Assembly: GCF_900143065.1 (NCBI RefSeq)
Contig: NZ_FRCX01000004.1
Location: 248,001-312,000, forward strand
Direction of reading: 5' to 3'
Length of the DNA stretch: 64,000 nt
Source of the DNA: Duganella sacchari
GTDB taxonomy: Bacteria > Pseudomonadota > Gammaproteobacteria > Burkholderiales > Burkholderiaceae_D
Positions 1 through 8,561 of this stretch are shown here, one piece after another. The position numbers and the translations under genes were made by a program. Each line of letters opens with the position of its first letter. Position 1 is the first letter of the stretch. The notes beneath the pieces are model-generated. The model saw nothing but the letters and a program-made list of their open reading frames with translations, did no database searches and was not told where the DNA came from.

Positions 1-1
1 G

Positions 2-436
2 CTGGTGGAGATGTTTGAAGTGATGTCGGAACTGGAAGCGACCTGCGGCCGCCTGGCCGCGCGCCGCATGACGCCGGCCGAGCAGCAGGCCCTGTTGGCC
101 GCGCACCAGGCCTGCCAGCAGGCGCTGGAAGCGCAGGAGCCGGATGCCTACTACTACAAGAACGAGGTATTCCACGAGGCGATCTACGCCGGCAGCCATA
201 ACCAGTTTTTGATCGAGCAGACGCGCGCGCTATATCGCCGCCTGCGTCCTTACCGCCGCCTGCAACTGCGGGTGCGCAATCGCCTGACCAATTCCTACAG
301 CGAGCACGATGGGGTGGTGAAAGCCATCCTGGATGGTGATGGCGAGCTGGCCGCGCAGCTGCTGCGCGAGCATGTCATGATACAGGGCCAGCGCTTCTCG
401 GACTTGATGGCGTCCCTGCCGCAGCTGGCCGCGTAA
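2..436 (+). CDS. GntR-family (FadR/FCD subfamily) transcriptional regulator, C-terminal part
   Basis: The frame is open from the left edge, so the N-terminal winged-helix DNA-binding domain lies outside the window and only about 144 residues are seen. These residues form an all-helical FCD ligand-binding domain. The histidines in NEVFHEAIY, SEHDGVV and REHVM are spaced like the metal-binding histidines of this domain. Family knowledge: such regulators repress catabolic operons and respond to organic acids. The ligand and target cannot be read from this fragment. The gene ends 3 bp before the convergent nsrR-like gene. Confidence 0.85.
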   Translation: MVEMFEVMSELEATCGRLAARRMTPAEQQALLAAHQACQQALEAQEPDAYYYKNEVFHEAIYAGSHNQFLIEQTRALYRRLRPYRRLQLRVRNRLTNSYSEHDGVVKAILDGDGELAAQLLREHVMIQGQRFSDLMASLPQLAA

Positions 437-439
437 GGC

Positions 440-892
440 TCAGGCCTTGGCCGCGCCGCGCATCAGGCGCACCGGCTTGGACTGTGGCTCTTTCGACGGC
501 AGCATGTCTTCCAGCGTCTGCTGGTCCAGCACCGTCAGGAAGGCCTTGGTGGCGTCATTCAGCGTGTGTTTCAACTTGCAGTTGGGCGTAAGCGGGCAGG
601 TATCGCTGGCGCGGTCGAAACACTCGGCCATGAAAAAGTCCGTCTCGGTGGACCGAACCAGCGCACCGATATTGATGTCCCTGGGTTCCTTGGCCAGCCG
701 CAGTCCGCCATTGCGGCCGCGTACCGTCTCCACCAGGCCGGAGAGGCCAAGTTGATAAACCACCTTCATCAGGTGATTCTTTGAAATCACGTGCAGATCG
801 GCGATGTCCTGGATGGTTACCAGTCGGTCCCGATTGGCTGCCAGATAGAGCAGCGTGCGCAATGAATAATCGGTAAATGAGGTCAGGCGCAT
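440..892 (-). CDS. nsrR: Rrf2-family regulator, NsrR-like nitric-oxide sensor
   Basis: This 150-residue protein has an N-terminal winged helix (MRLTSFTDYSLRTLLYLA) followed by a recognition helix region (ISKNHLMKVVYQL), typical of Rrf2 proteins. Three cysteines in CFDRASDTC and TPNC are spaced C-x7-C-x5-C, matching the [Fe-S] cluster ligands of NsrR rather than IscR. NsrR represses NO-detoxification genes and is relieved when NO attacks the cluster. No hmp or nor gene is nearby, so targets must be elsewhere. The AT-rich stretch at 903-935 directly upstream could hold its own operator, but I see no clear match to the NsrR consensus. Confidence 0.85.
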   Translation of the reverse strand: MRLTSFTDYSLRTLLYLAANRDRLVTIQDIADLHVISKNHLMKVVYQLGLSGLVETVRGRNGGLRLAKEPRDINIGALVRSTETDFFMAECFDRASDTCPLTPNCKLKHTLNDATKAFLTVLDQQTLEDMLPSKEPQSKPVRLMRGAAKA

Positions 893-1007
893 TCGGTGGT
901 TCAGGCTTTGGCGGGTTAATCTTTTATTTTACATGCTTGAGCGTGAACTTGCGTACCGAAGCATTTCCGGCTTTCCGCCAGACTGGCGCAATATCGAAGG
1001 AGGCCTT

Positions 1008-1259
1008 ATGGATAATGAAGATGCACGCCGCCGCTTCATCAGCGAATTGTGGCAGCGTTTCGAGCAATTGCAGGCGTGGGCGGTAGAGAACTGGCCGGAT
1101 CAGGAACATCCCCTGTCGAGCGCGGATTTTGTCGAGTCACGCAAGGAGATACTGGGACTGCGCAGTCCGTCGCAGGCGCCGGCCGGGCAGCCGGTGGACC
1201 GGGAGCCGGAACAGGGCGGGGCGCAGTATGTCGATCTGAATCCCGCGCCCTGGCCCTGA
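1008..1259 (+). CDS. Small conserved-type hypothetical protein (83 aa)
   Basis: A small acidic protein of 83 residues. The ATG at 1008 is chosen because GAAGGAGG at 996-1003 is a near-perfect ribosome-binding site; the frame stays open upstream but without such a site. The first 40 residues are helical and tryptophan-rich (ISELWQRFEQLQAWAVENWP); the second half is proline-rich and probably disordered. No known domain or signal peptide is recognised. It lies between nsrR, which is divergent, and the convergent MFS gene, ending 1 bp before the latter. Confidence 0.75.
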   Translation: MDNEDARRRFISELWQRFEQLQAWAVENWPDQEHPLSSADFVESRKEILGLRSPSQAPAGQPVDREPEQGGAQYVDLNPAPWP

Positions 1260-2474
1260 TTATTCGTGGACGACCGGCTTGCCGGTCTGCGCCAGCATCC
1301 AGGCGATAACGCTGAGGACCAGGCTGGCGAGCACGCCCCAGGCCAGGTTGAGCGCACTGTCGAACAGCAGCGGCGCCACCAGGCCGGACACCAGTGCGAA
1401 CAGCAGCATCTGGATGAAGGACTGCATCGACGCCGCCAGGCCGCTGTTATTCGGGAAGTATTCCAGTGCGATCAGCGACAGCGGCGTCATGGCCAGCGCC
1501 AGGCCGAACGAATAGATAAACAGCGGCATCACCGCCCACGGCACTTCCGCCACAAAGAAGCTGTTGTAGGCGACGTTGATGACGCCTGCGGTAATCATCA
1601 CCGCAAAGCCCAGCCACACCTGTGCCGTGCGCGAGAACCTGTGTGCGAACTTGCCGGACAGCGCGGAGCCGATCACCATGCCGCTAATCAGCGGCACGAA
1701 CATCCAGGCGAATGCCGTCTCCGGCAGGTGCAGGATATTCATGACGAAGTAAGCGGCGGAGCCGATGTACAGCGCCACGCCCGCAAAGCACATGCCGACA
1801 GCAACCGCCAGCAGCAGGAAGTGGTGATGGCACAGCACCTTCCAGTAATTTTTGGCGATCACGCCCAGGTGGAAGGGATGGCGGTCCTTGACCGCCAGGC
1901 TTTCCGGCAGCGCGCGGTACACGGCCAGCAGCATCAGGATGCCGAACGCGCTCAGGAACCAGAACACCGAGCGCCAGCCAAAGCTCACTTGCAGCCAGCC
2001 GCCCAGCACCGGCGCAATGGCGGGCGCCAGGCCGAATACCATCATGATATGCGACAGGATCTTTTGCGCGGCGGCGCCGGAAAAGCGGTCCTGCACGATG
2101 GCGCGGCCCACCACCGAACCTGCGCCTGCAGCCAGGCCTTGTACGATGCGGCAGGCCAGCAGCACACCGATGGATGGCGCCATCGCCGCCACGATCGAGG
2201 CGGCGATATACAGGACCAGCGAAATGATAATCACGGGACGGCGGCCGAACGAGTCGGACAGCGTACCGTAAAACAGCATCATGAACGCAAAGCAGAACAG
2301 GAACATCGACAGCGTCTGCTGAATCAGCAGCGGGCTGGCGTTAAATGCCTGAGCGATGGCCGGGAAGGACGGCAGATAGGTATCGATGGCCAATGGACCG
2401 ACCATGGAAAGGCCGGCCAGCATCAGCGTCAGCAGAATATTCATGAATAGCGTATTGTTCGTTGGACCCGGCAT
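1260..2474 (-). CDS. MFS multidrug efflux transporter, Bcr/CflA family
   Basis: A 404-residue inner-membrane protein with about 12 hydrophobic segments, the usual length for Bcr/CflA exporters. It shows the family signature DTYLPSFPAIAQAF near residue 31 and the MFS motif A region GTLSDSFGRRP near residue 71. Family members export drugs such as bicyclomycin, chloramphenicol or sulfonamides, and some export cysteine-pathway thiols, by proton antiport. The downstream sulfur genes make thiol export possible, but this is inference. The start at 2474 has no strong ribosome-binding site; an internal ATG at 2444 is an alternative. Confidence 0.88.
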   Translation of the reverse strand: MPGPTNNTLFMNILLTLMLAGLSMVGPLAIDTYLPSFPAIAQAFNASPLLIQQTLSMFLFCFAFMMLFYGTLSDSFGRRPVIIISLVLYIAASIVAAMAPSIGVLLACRIVQGLAAGAGSVVGRAIVQDRFSGAAAQKILSHIMMVFGLAPAIAPVLGGWLQVSFGWRSVFWFLSAFGILMLLAVYRALPESLAVKDRHPFHLGVIAKNYWKVLCHHHFLLLAVAVGMCFAGVALYIGSAAYFVMNILHLPETAFAWMFVPLISGMVIGSALSGKFAHRFSRTAQVWLGFAVMITAGVINVAYNSFFVAEVPWAVMPLFIYSFGLALAMTPLSLIALEYFPNNSGLAASMQSFIQMLLFALVSGLVAPLLFDSALNLAWGVLASLVLSVIAWMLAQTGKPVVHE

Positions 2475-2593
2475 TTTACGCGATATGCGGATGCCGCATA
2501 AGAAACGCTGAAAACCTTCGTTCGTGTAGGCGGGCGCAATGGTTAAGCTGTACAGTGGGCGACTACGTCCACGTTTTCCGAATTCGAGACATT

Positions 2594-3517
2594 ATGACTA
2601 TAGATACTTTTGACGCGGCGTCCGTCAAACCATCGCACTGGAACCTGGCCAGCGTGATCGAACAATTGCGCGTATCGCGCGAAGCTACCCACAACATCCG
2701 CCACCATGGCCGTGTGCGTGAGCTGCCGTCGCGCGAGGCGCTGACCACCATCGTCAACGGCTTGCAGGCGGCGCTGTTCCCCACCCATTACGGCCGTCCC
2801 AACCTGACCGACGAAAGCATCGACTTCTTCGTTGGCGATACCCTCAATACGACCTTGAACCGGCTGGCGGAGCAGGTACGGCGCGGCCTGCAGTTTTCGG
2901 CGGAGGAGGCGATCCCCGATGAGGAGGCGATGACGCGCCAGGCGCACGACATCACGCGCCGTTTTGCGGCCAGCCTGCCCGAGGTACGGGCCTTGCTGGT
3001 GTCTGACGTGCTGGCGGCGTTTTCCGGTGACCCGGCGGCGACCTCGGTGGCGGAAATCATGCTGTGCTATCCGGGCACCATCGCCATCCTGTACTACCGC
3101 CTGGCCCATAGCCTGCACCAACTGGGTTCGCCGTTCCTGGCACGTCTGATATCGGACATCGCACATTCGTCGACCGGCATCGACATCCACCCGGCGGCGC
3201 AGATCGGCGCCAGCTTCTTCATCGACCATGGCACCGGCGTGGTGATCGGCGAAACCGCGATCATCGGCCAGCGCGTACGCCTGTACCAGCATGTGACGCT
3301 GGGCGCCAAGCGCTTCCCGGCTGACGAACAGGGTGTACTGATCAAGGGCGTGCCGCGCCATCCTATCGTTGAAGACGACGTGGTGATCTACGCCGGCGCG
3401 ACAATCCTGGGCCGCATCACCATCGGCGCCGGCTCCACCATTGGCGGTAACGTGTGGCTGACGCAAAGTGTGCCGCCAGCCAGCAACGTCTCGCAAGCGC
3501 AGATGCGCAACGACTGA
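2594..3517 (+). CDS. epsC: Serine O-acetyltransferase (EpsC/CysE type)
   Basis: The protein makes O-acetylserine from serine and acetyl-CoA, the first step of cysteine synthesis. From the ATG at 2594 it has 307 residues. An N-terminal helical region is followed by a left-handed beta-helix of hexapeptide repeats (IDIHPAAQIGASFFIDHG, VVIGETAIIG, IGAGSTIGGNVWL). The catalytic-type His-Asp pair appears in FFIDHGTG. The ATG at 2594 is preferred over the upstream open frame because residues before it look non-coding. It sits beside genes for organosulfur uptake, which would supply sulfide or sulfite to the same pathway. It converges with the monooxygenase gene at 3537. Confidence 0.9.
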   Translation: MTIDTFDAASVKPSHWNLASVIEQLRVSREATHNIRHHGRVRELPSREALTTIVNGLQAALFPTHYGRPNLTDESIDFFVGDTLNTTLNRLAEQVRRGLQFSAEEAIPDEEAMTRQAHDITRRFAASLPEVRALLVSDVLAAFSGDPAATSVAEIMLCYPGTIAILYYRLAHSLHQLGSPFLARLISDIAHSSTGIDIHPAAQIGASFFIDHGTGVVIGETAIIGQRVRLYQHVTLGAKRFPADEQGVLIKGVPRHPIVEDDVVIYAGATILGRITIGAGSTIGGNVWLTQSVPPASNVSQAQMRND

Positions 3518-3536
3518 GTGTGCGCGCCTTTCTGTT

Positions 3537-4862
3537 CTAACGGCGATTGCGGCCGAATAGCTGATGGCGCAGGGTGCCAGGGCTGTAGTCGCGCTGGTAG
3601 CGGCCGCGCTGCTGGAGCTCCGGCACGACGAGGTCCACCACATCGCGCATGCTTTCATGGGCGACGGCAAAGGCCAGGTTAAAGCCGTCGATGCCGGTGT
3701 CGTCAAGCCAGGATTCAAGCTGGTCGGCGACCTGGCGCGGGTCGCCGACCAGCACCGGGCCGCGGCCACCGAGGCCAATGAATTCGGCCGCTTCGCGCAC
3801 GGTCCACTTGCGGTCCGGGTCGGCCTGGCTGAAGGAGGCCAGCGCGGAGCGGCCGGCGTCTGAGTCGATGTATTCGATGGTGGCGTCCAGCGGGAACCTG
3901 CTGAAATCGACACCGGTCCAGCCGGATAGCAAGGCCAGTGCGGCCTCGATATCGATATGGCGCTTGTATTCCTCGTGCTTGGCGCGTGCCTCTGCTTCGG
4001 TGGGCGCGGTAATGATGAGGGCTTGGGCGTAAATTTTCAGATCGCCGCCATCGCGTCCGGCCGCGCGCACGGCGGCACGCAGGTCATCGGCATACTTCTT
4101 CACCACCTTTTTGCTTGGGCCGCTCACGAAAGTGCATTCGGCATGTCTGGCCGCGAATGCGGTGCCGCGCGGCGAGGTGCCGGCCTGGTACAGCAGAGGT
4201 GTGCGTTGTGGCGATGGCTCGCTCAGGTGGAAACCCGGCACTTTGTAGAACCTGCCTTCGTGATTGATCGGATGGACGCGTGATGGATCGGTGTAGACGC
4301 CACGTTCCTTGTCGTTGACTACCGCGTCATCGTCCCAGCTTTGCTCCCACAGCTTGTACACGACTTCCATATACTCGTCGGCCAGGTCGTAGCGCTCATC
4401 GTGGCTCAGTTGCTGGTTCATGCCGAGATTACGCGCTGCGCTGTCCAGATAACCGGTCACGATATTCCAGCCGATGCGGCCGCGCGTCAGGTGGTCCAGC
4501 GTCGACATGCGGCGGGCGAAGGTATAAGGATGTTCATACGGCAGCGCGCAGGTGACGCCGAAGCCGAGGTGCCTGGTGACCTGCGACATCAGCGGCACCA
4601 GCGCCAGTGGATCGTTCAATGGCGCTTGCACCGCGTGGCGCAGGGCGGCATCGGCATTGCCCTGGTAGACGTCGTAGACGCCCAGTACGTCCGCCAGGAA
4701 GATGGCGTCAAACCGGCCGCGCTCCAGCAACTGCGCCAGTTCGGTCCAATGGTCGGGATCTGTGTAGCGGTGGCTGTTGTCGCGCGGGTGAGTCCACAGT
4801 CCCGGGGACTGGTGACTCACGGTGTTCATCTGAAAAGCGTTGAAGCGTATGAGTTTAGGCAT
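3537..4862 (-). CDS. FMNH2-dependent monooxygenase, NtaA/SnaA/DszA-like (bacterial luciferase fold)
   Basis: A 441-residue luciferase-like monooxygenase. The N-terminus (MPKLIRFNAFQMNTVSHQSPGLW), the segment RRMSTLDHLTRGRIGWNIVTGY near residue 120 and the C-terminal GPVLVGDPRQVADQLESW are family hallmarks of the NtaA/SnaA/DszA branch. These enzymes use reduced FMN from a separate reductase to oxidise C-S or C-N compounds. It is the last gene of the leftward operon; its ATG shares one base with the stop of the upstream metQ-like gene. Operon context with a DszC/SfnB-like enzyme and an importer suggests desulfurisation of an imported organosulfur compound; the true substrate is unknown. No flavin reductase lies in this operon, so SsuE, encoded across the divergent promoter, may serve it. 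Confidence 0.85.
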   Translation of the reverse strand: MPKLIRFNAFQMNTVSHQSPGLWTHPRDNSHRYTDPDHWTELAQLLERGRFDAIFLADVLGVYDVYQGNADAALRHAVQAPLNDPLALVPLMSQVTRHLGFGVTCALPYEHPYTFARRMSTLDHLTRGRIGWNIVTGYLDSAARNLGMNQQLSHDERYDLADEYMEVVYKLWEQSWDDDAVVNDKERGVYTDPSRVHPINHEGRFYKVPGFHLSEPSPQRTPLLYQAGTSPRGTAFAARHAECTFVSGPSKKVVKKYADDLRAAVRAAGRDGGDLKIYAQALIITAPTEAEARAKHEEYKRHIDIEAALALLSGWTGVDFSRFPLDATIEYIDSDAGRSALASFSQADPDRKWTVREAAEFIGLGGRGPVLVGDPRQVADQLESWLDDTGIDGFNLAFAVAHESMRDVVDLVVPELQQRGRYQRDYSPGTLRHQLFGRNRR

Positions 4863-5674
4863 TACTTTTCCAGCGCGAGCTGGTAGTCGGTCTTGGCGTA
4901 GTCGGTGAAGTATTTGTTGGTCAATTCCAGGAATTCACGCGAGCGGTAGGCGGCGGCGATATCCTTGGCAAACTGCTTGTCCTTGTCCGCCGTACGGATG
5001 GCCACCAGGTTGGCGTAGGCTGGCGAAATTTTCTCCCTCAGCAGCGAGTCTTTGAGTTTCAGGCCCGATGCCACCGCATAGTTACCGTTGATGAAAGCGA
5101 AATCGACATCCTGCAGGGAGCGTGGCAGCTGCGCGGCTTCCAGCGGCAGCAGCTTGATTTTCTTGTTGTAGGCAGCGATGTCCCGTTCCGATGCCTTGAG
5201 CGGATCGGTCTTCTCGCGCAGCTTGATCCAGCCCTGTTGGTCCAGCAGCACCAGCGCGCGCGCCTGATTGGTTGGATCGTTAGGCAGGGCGATGGTGGTG
5301 CCGTCTTTTACCTCGTTGAGCGACTTGTGCTTTTTGCTGTAGATGGCGATAGGCGCGGTCGGTATCTTGATTAGTTCCGACAGTGCCAGCTTGTGATCGG
5401 TCGAGAATTTGTTGAGGTAGATGATGTGCTGAAAGACGTTGGCGTCCAGCGAACCTTCCGCCAGCGCGAAGTTGGGCTGGATGTAGTCGTTGAACTCCAC
5501 CAGTTTCACCTTGTAGCCTTGCTTCTCAAGGATAGGTTTGATGCCCAGCTTGAGCTGGTCCGCATACGGGCCGGAGCTGGTGCCAATCACCAGTTCCTTG
5601 GGATCTTTGGCGTGGGCGGAGAAGCTGACGGCGGCGGCCAGTGCGGCCACCAGCAGGGTGCGGCGAGTATTCAT
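4862..5674 (-). CDS. metQ: MetQ/NlpA-family ABC transporter substrate-binding protein
   Basis: A 270-residue periplasmic binding protein with signal peptide MNTRRTLLVAALAAAVSFSAHA ending in an AHA cleavage site; there is no lipobox, unlike E. coli MetQ. The body has NlpA-family markers: DYIQPNFALAEGSLDANVFQH near residue 63 and NDPTNQARALVLL near residue 131. The family binds methionine or related sulfur compounds. The neighbouring permease and ATPase genes complete an importer. Because this operon also encodes two oxygenases of the Dsz/Sfn type, the ligand may be an organosulfur compound other than methionine. That is inference. Confidence 0.87.
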   Translation of the reverse strand: MNTRRTLLVAALAAAVSFSAHAKDPKELVIGTSSGPYADQLKLGIKPILEKQGYKVKLVEFNDYIQPNFALAEGSLDANVFQHIIYLNKFSTDHKLALSELIKIPTAPIAIYSKKHKSLNEVKDGTTIALPNDPTNQARALVLLDQQGWIKLREKTDPLKASERDIAAYNKKIKLLPLEAAQLPRSLQDVDFAFINGNYAVASGLKLKDSLLREKISPAYANLVAIRTADKDKQFAKDIAAAYRSREFLELTNKYFTDYAKTDYQLALEK

Positions 5675-5686
5675 GTATTTCCTTGT

Positions 5687-6379
5687 TTAGCGTTTGTCTA
5701 TGCGTTTGGCGATGCGGTTGCCAGCGAACTGGATAACCTGCACCATCAGGATCAGGATGGCCACGGTAGCGACCATGATGTCGGTTTCGAAGCGGTAGTA
5801 GCCGTAGCGGATCGCGAGGTCGCCGATGCCGCCGCCGCCCACCACGCCGGCAACGGCGGAATAGGACAGGAAGCTGATCGACAACACGGTCAGCGCCAGC
5901 ACCAGGCCGGAGCGGGCCTCCACCAGCAGTACGCGCAGGATGATTTGCATTTCCGATGCGCCCATGGCGTGCGCGGCTTCGATGACGCCGCGCGGCACTT
6001 CGCGCAGATTCTGTTCGACCAGCCGGGCGAAGTACGGCACGGCCGCAAAGGACAGCGGCACAGCGGCAGCCAGCGGACCGATGGACGTGCCGGCGATGAC
6101 GCGTGTGAATGGCACCAGCGCGACCAGCAGGATAATGAACGGGAACGAACGTACGGTGTTCACCAGCCAGCCCAGTACCAGGGCGGCAGGGCGGTTCTGC
6201 AGGGACTGGCCGTCCGCGACCAGGAACAGCAGGATGCCCAGCGGTCCGCCGATCAGCAGCGCGGCGGACAGGCCGATGCCCAGCATGAGCAGGGTCTGGC
6301 CCAGTGCTTCCCACATTTCAGGCAGCATGGCGGCGATGGCATTGGCCGACACGGCCAGCGAGGAAATGAGTTCAGACAT
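5687..6379 (-). CDS. metI: MetI-family ABC transporter permease
   Basis: A 230-residue inner-membrane protein with about five to six hydrophobic segments, as expected for the methionine-type permease. The EAA loop that docks the ATPase is visible as EAAHAMGASEMQIILRVLL near residue 135. It works as a dimer with the adjacent ATPase and binding protein. Its start overlaps the end of the ATPase gene by 8 bp, and 12 bp separate it from the binding-protein gene, so the three are co-transcribed. Confidence 0.9.
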   Translation of the reverse strand: MSELISSLAVSANAIAAMLPEMWEALGQTLLMLGIGLSAALLIGGPLGILLFLVADGQSLQNRPAALVLGWLVNTVRSFPFIILLVALVPFTRVIAGTSIGPLAAAVPLSFAAVPYFARLVEQNLREVPRGVIEAAHAMGASEMQIILRVLLVEARSGLVLALTVLSISFLSYSAVAGVVGGGGIGDLAIRYGYYRFETDIMVATVAILILMVQVIQFAGNRIAKRIDKR

Positions 6380-7169
6380 GGATGGTCTCCGGCTGTGGCG
6401 CGATCACGGCCAGTGTGTTGGCGGCGCTGGCGGCGGCCAGCTCGCGGCCCAGGGCGGTCAGGCGCGGCGCTGCGAGGGTGGCGGCGTCGTCCAGCGCAAA
6501 CTGTTCGGCGATGGCGCCGTTTTCAATCACTGCCACGCGATTGCAGATTTCACTGATGACGTCCAGCTCATGGCTGACGATGACGATGGTCACATCCAGG
6601 CGATGGTTGATGTCCTTGAGCGTGGCGAGCAGCGCGCGCGTGGTTTCTGCATCAAGTGCGGAAGTCGGCTCATCGCACAGTAGCACCGCAGGCTTGCTGG
6701 CCAGTGCGCGGGCGATGGCGACGCGCTGCTTTTGTCCGCCGGACAGCTGCGCCGGATAGCTTTCTATCTTGTCGCTCAGGCCCACCAGTTCCAGGCAATC
6801 CGCCACGCGCGCAGCGATCTGCTGCTTGGTCTGGCCGCCGTGGATACGCAGCGGGAACGCCACGTTCTCAAACACGCTGGCGTTTTGCAGCAGGTTAAAC
6901 TGCTGGAAGATCATGCCGATGTTGGAGCGCGCGTCACGCAGGTCGCGCTTGGAGAGCGAAGTCAGTTCACGGCCATCGACCGTAACCGCGCCCGCATCCG
7001 GACGCTCCAGCAGATTAATTAAACGTAGCAGCGTGGACTTGCCCGCGCCGCTCTTGCCGATCAGGCCAAAAATGTCGCCCTGGCCGACCTCCAGCGATAC
7101 ATCGCGCACCGCGTGGAAGTCACCAAAGGATTTGCTCGCATGTTCGATGCGAATCAGGGGGGTAGTCAT
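6372..7169 (-). CDS. metN: MetN-family ABC transporter ATP-binding protein
   Basis: A 265-residue ATPase. Walker A is GKSGAGKST near residue 38, the ABC signature is LSGGQKQRVAIARAL near residue 142, and Walker B is VLLCDEPTSALD just after it. The C-terminal extension beyond residue 220 is short compared with full-length MetN (about 343 residues), so the methionine-sensing ACT-like domain that mediates trans-inhibition is missing. This fits a transporter not regulated by intracellular methionine. Its start codon overlaps the stop of the SfnB-like gene by one base. Confidence 0.88.
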   Translation of the reverse strand: MTTPLIRIEHASKSFGDFHAVRDVSLEVGQGDIFGLIGKSGAGKSTLLRLINLLERPDAGAVTVDGRELTSLSKRDLRDARSNIGMIFQQFNLLQNASVFENVAFPLRIHGGQTKQQIAARVADCLELVGLSDKIESYPAQLSGGQKQRVAIARALASKPAVLLCDEPTSALDAETTRALLATLKDINHRLDVTIVIVSHELDVISEICNRVAVIENGAIAEQFALDDAATLAAPRLTALGRELAAASAANTLAVIAPQPETIHV

Positions 7170-8365
7170 CAGGAATACGCAGTAGGTTCAGGCAGCGTAC
7201 CGTCGAGCGCATAGCGTCCTAGGTCGCGGATTTTATAGTCGACCGGATCGTGCAGCGTGTGCACGCGCGCATTGCGCCAGAAACGGTCAAAGCCAAATTT
7301 GATGGAGGTGGAACGGGCGCCCGTCAGCTCGAAGATCTCGCTGCTGACTTCCACGCCGGCGCGGTGCGACAGCACCTTGGCCTCGGCCACGGAGATCGCC
7401 AGCTCGCCACGCTGTTGCGCGGTGACGGCCGAGCCGAGACGAAATACGCGCTCCAGTTCCTGCGCCGCCTGGTCGGCCAGCACCGACGCTGGCCGCAGCT
7501 TGAGCCACAGCTGGCCAAAGCGGTGCTGCACCAGCGGATCGGCGCCGGCGGAGGCGACACCCGAGGCAAACCAGGGCCGCGCTTCTTTCGCCAGGTACTC
7601 GCGCGCCGCTTCAAAGGCGCCTTCGCCTATGCCCAGGTAGAGATTGGCCATAATCAGCTGCGCCACCTGCGAACGCAAGGTAGCTTGCGGCGTGGCCTGC
7701 ACGCCTGGCGCTTGCAGCACCTGCGTGGACGGCAGCGACACCTGGTTGAAATGCACATTGCCGCTGTCGGTCTGCTTCTGGCCGAAGGCATCCCAGTCCG
7801 CCTGCACGGACACGCCATGCTGGCGCGCGGGGACCACGCCGATCAGCGCCGACTGGGTTTCCGCATGCCAGGCCGAGATGGTCAGCCAGTCCGAGCCCAC
7901 GGAGCCGGACGAAAAACTCTTGATGCCATCGAGCTGGAAGCCGTAGTCCGCATCGGTGGCGGTGGTGCGCTTGTCCAGCGGATTCAGTGCATTGCCCCAG
8001 AAAAGGTTCTGCTCCACGGTCTGCGTCAGAAGGCGGCGCTGCTGCTGGGCGCTGCCATACAGCTGGATGCCGGCCAGTTGCAAGTGGTGGAAGCCGAAGA
8101 CATGCGCCAGCGCGCTGTCGGCACGGGCCAGTATGCGGATCACCTGATAAACCGTCGGCCAGTCCGCGCCCTGGCCGCCAAATGCGGTGGGGATGGACAG
8201 GGTAAGCAGACCGGATTCGCGTATCCATTCGCGTTCCTGCGCCGCGTGGCCGCCGGCCTGGTCGCGGGTGTTGGCGGTCGCTGCCAGTCGTTGCGCCAGT
8301 TCGGCGGCAACGCTGAGCGGATTGTACGCACTGCCGTGCGACGTTTTTAATAGTGCTTGAGACAT
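7169..8365 (-). CDS. SfnB/DszC-like flavin-dependent oxygenase (acyl-CoA dehydrogenase fold)
   Basis: A 398-residue protein of the acyl-CoA dehydrogenase fold and the first gene of the leftward operon. It shows the DszC/SfnB-type features FGGQGADWPTVYQVIRILARAD near residue 62 and FHHLQLAG near residue 92, a middle beta domain with LDGIKSFSSGS, and the C-terminal helical part ending in LHDPVDYKIRDLG, where His-Asp-Pro is conserved in this oxygenase branch. Such enzymes oxidise sulfur of dibenzothiophene, dimethylsulfone or related compounds using reduced flavin, and are induced by sulfate starvation in pseudomonads. Substrate here is unknown. It is divergent from ssuE. Confidence 0.83.
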   Translation of the reverse strand: MSQALLKTSHGSAYNPLSVAAELAQRLAATANTRDQAGGHAAQEREWIRESGLLTLSIPTAFGGQGADWPTVYQVIRILARADSALAHVFGFHHLQLAGIQLYGSAQQQRRLLTQTVEQNLFWGNALNPLDKRTTATDADYGFQLDGIKSFSSGSVGSDWLTISAWHAETQSALIGVVPARQHGVSVQADWDAFGQKQTDSGNVHFNQVSLPSTQVLQAPGVQATPQATLRSQVAQLIMANLYLGIGEGAFEAAREYLAKEARPWFASGVASAGADPLVQHRFGQLWLKLRPASVLADQAAQELERVFRLGSAVTAQQRGELAISVAEAKVLSHRAGVEVSSEIFELTGARSTSIKFGFDRFWRNARVHTLHDPVDYKIRDLGRYALDGTLPEPTAYS

Positions 8366-8561
8366 GGTATGTCCGTCGTCTTGGTATCGGTGTTTTTAGT
8401 ATTGCATCCGCACCTAAACGCCGTACACGAAGAATTCCGGCTTTTGATATGCGAAAAACTCATGCAATGGTTTTCGCATATCAAAGCGTAAAACAATTCG
8501 TTTTGATTTCAGTAGTGCAGATTTATTCTGGCAGCCACGATTAAAACAAAGGGACAGTACC
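8366..8561. promoter_or_regulatory. Divergent control region between the two sulfur operons, with 15-bp inverted repeat
   Basis: This 196-bp region must hold the promoters of both the leftward oxygenase/importer operon and the ssu operon. A perfect inverted repeat has arms TTTGATATGCGAAAA at 8443-8457 and its complement at 8471-8485, separated by 13 bp. A second small inverted repeat, AAAAC-aattc-GTTTT, lies at 8490-8504. Sulfur operons of this sort are normally controlled by LysR-type CysB/Cbl-like activators, and a long symmetric site midway between divergent genes fits an operator. Which protein binds is not known. Confidence 0.6.
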
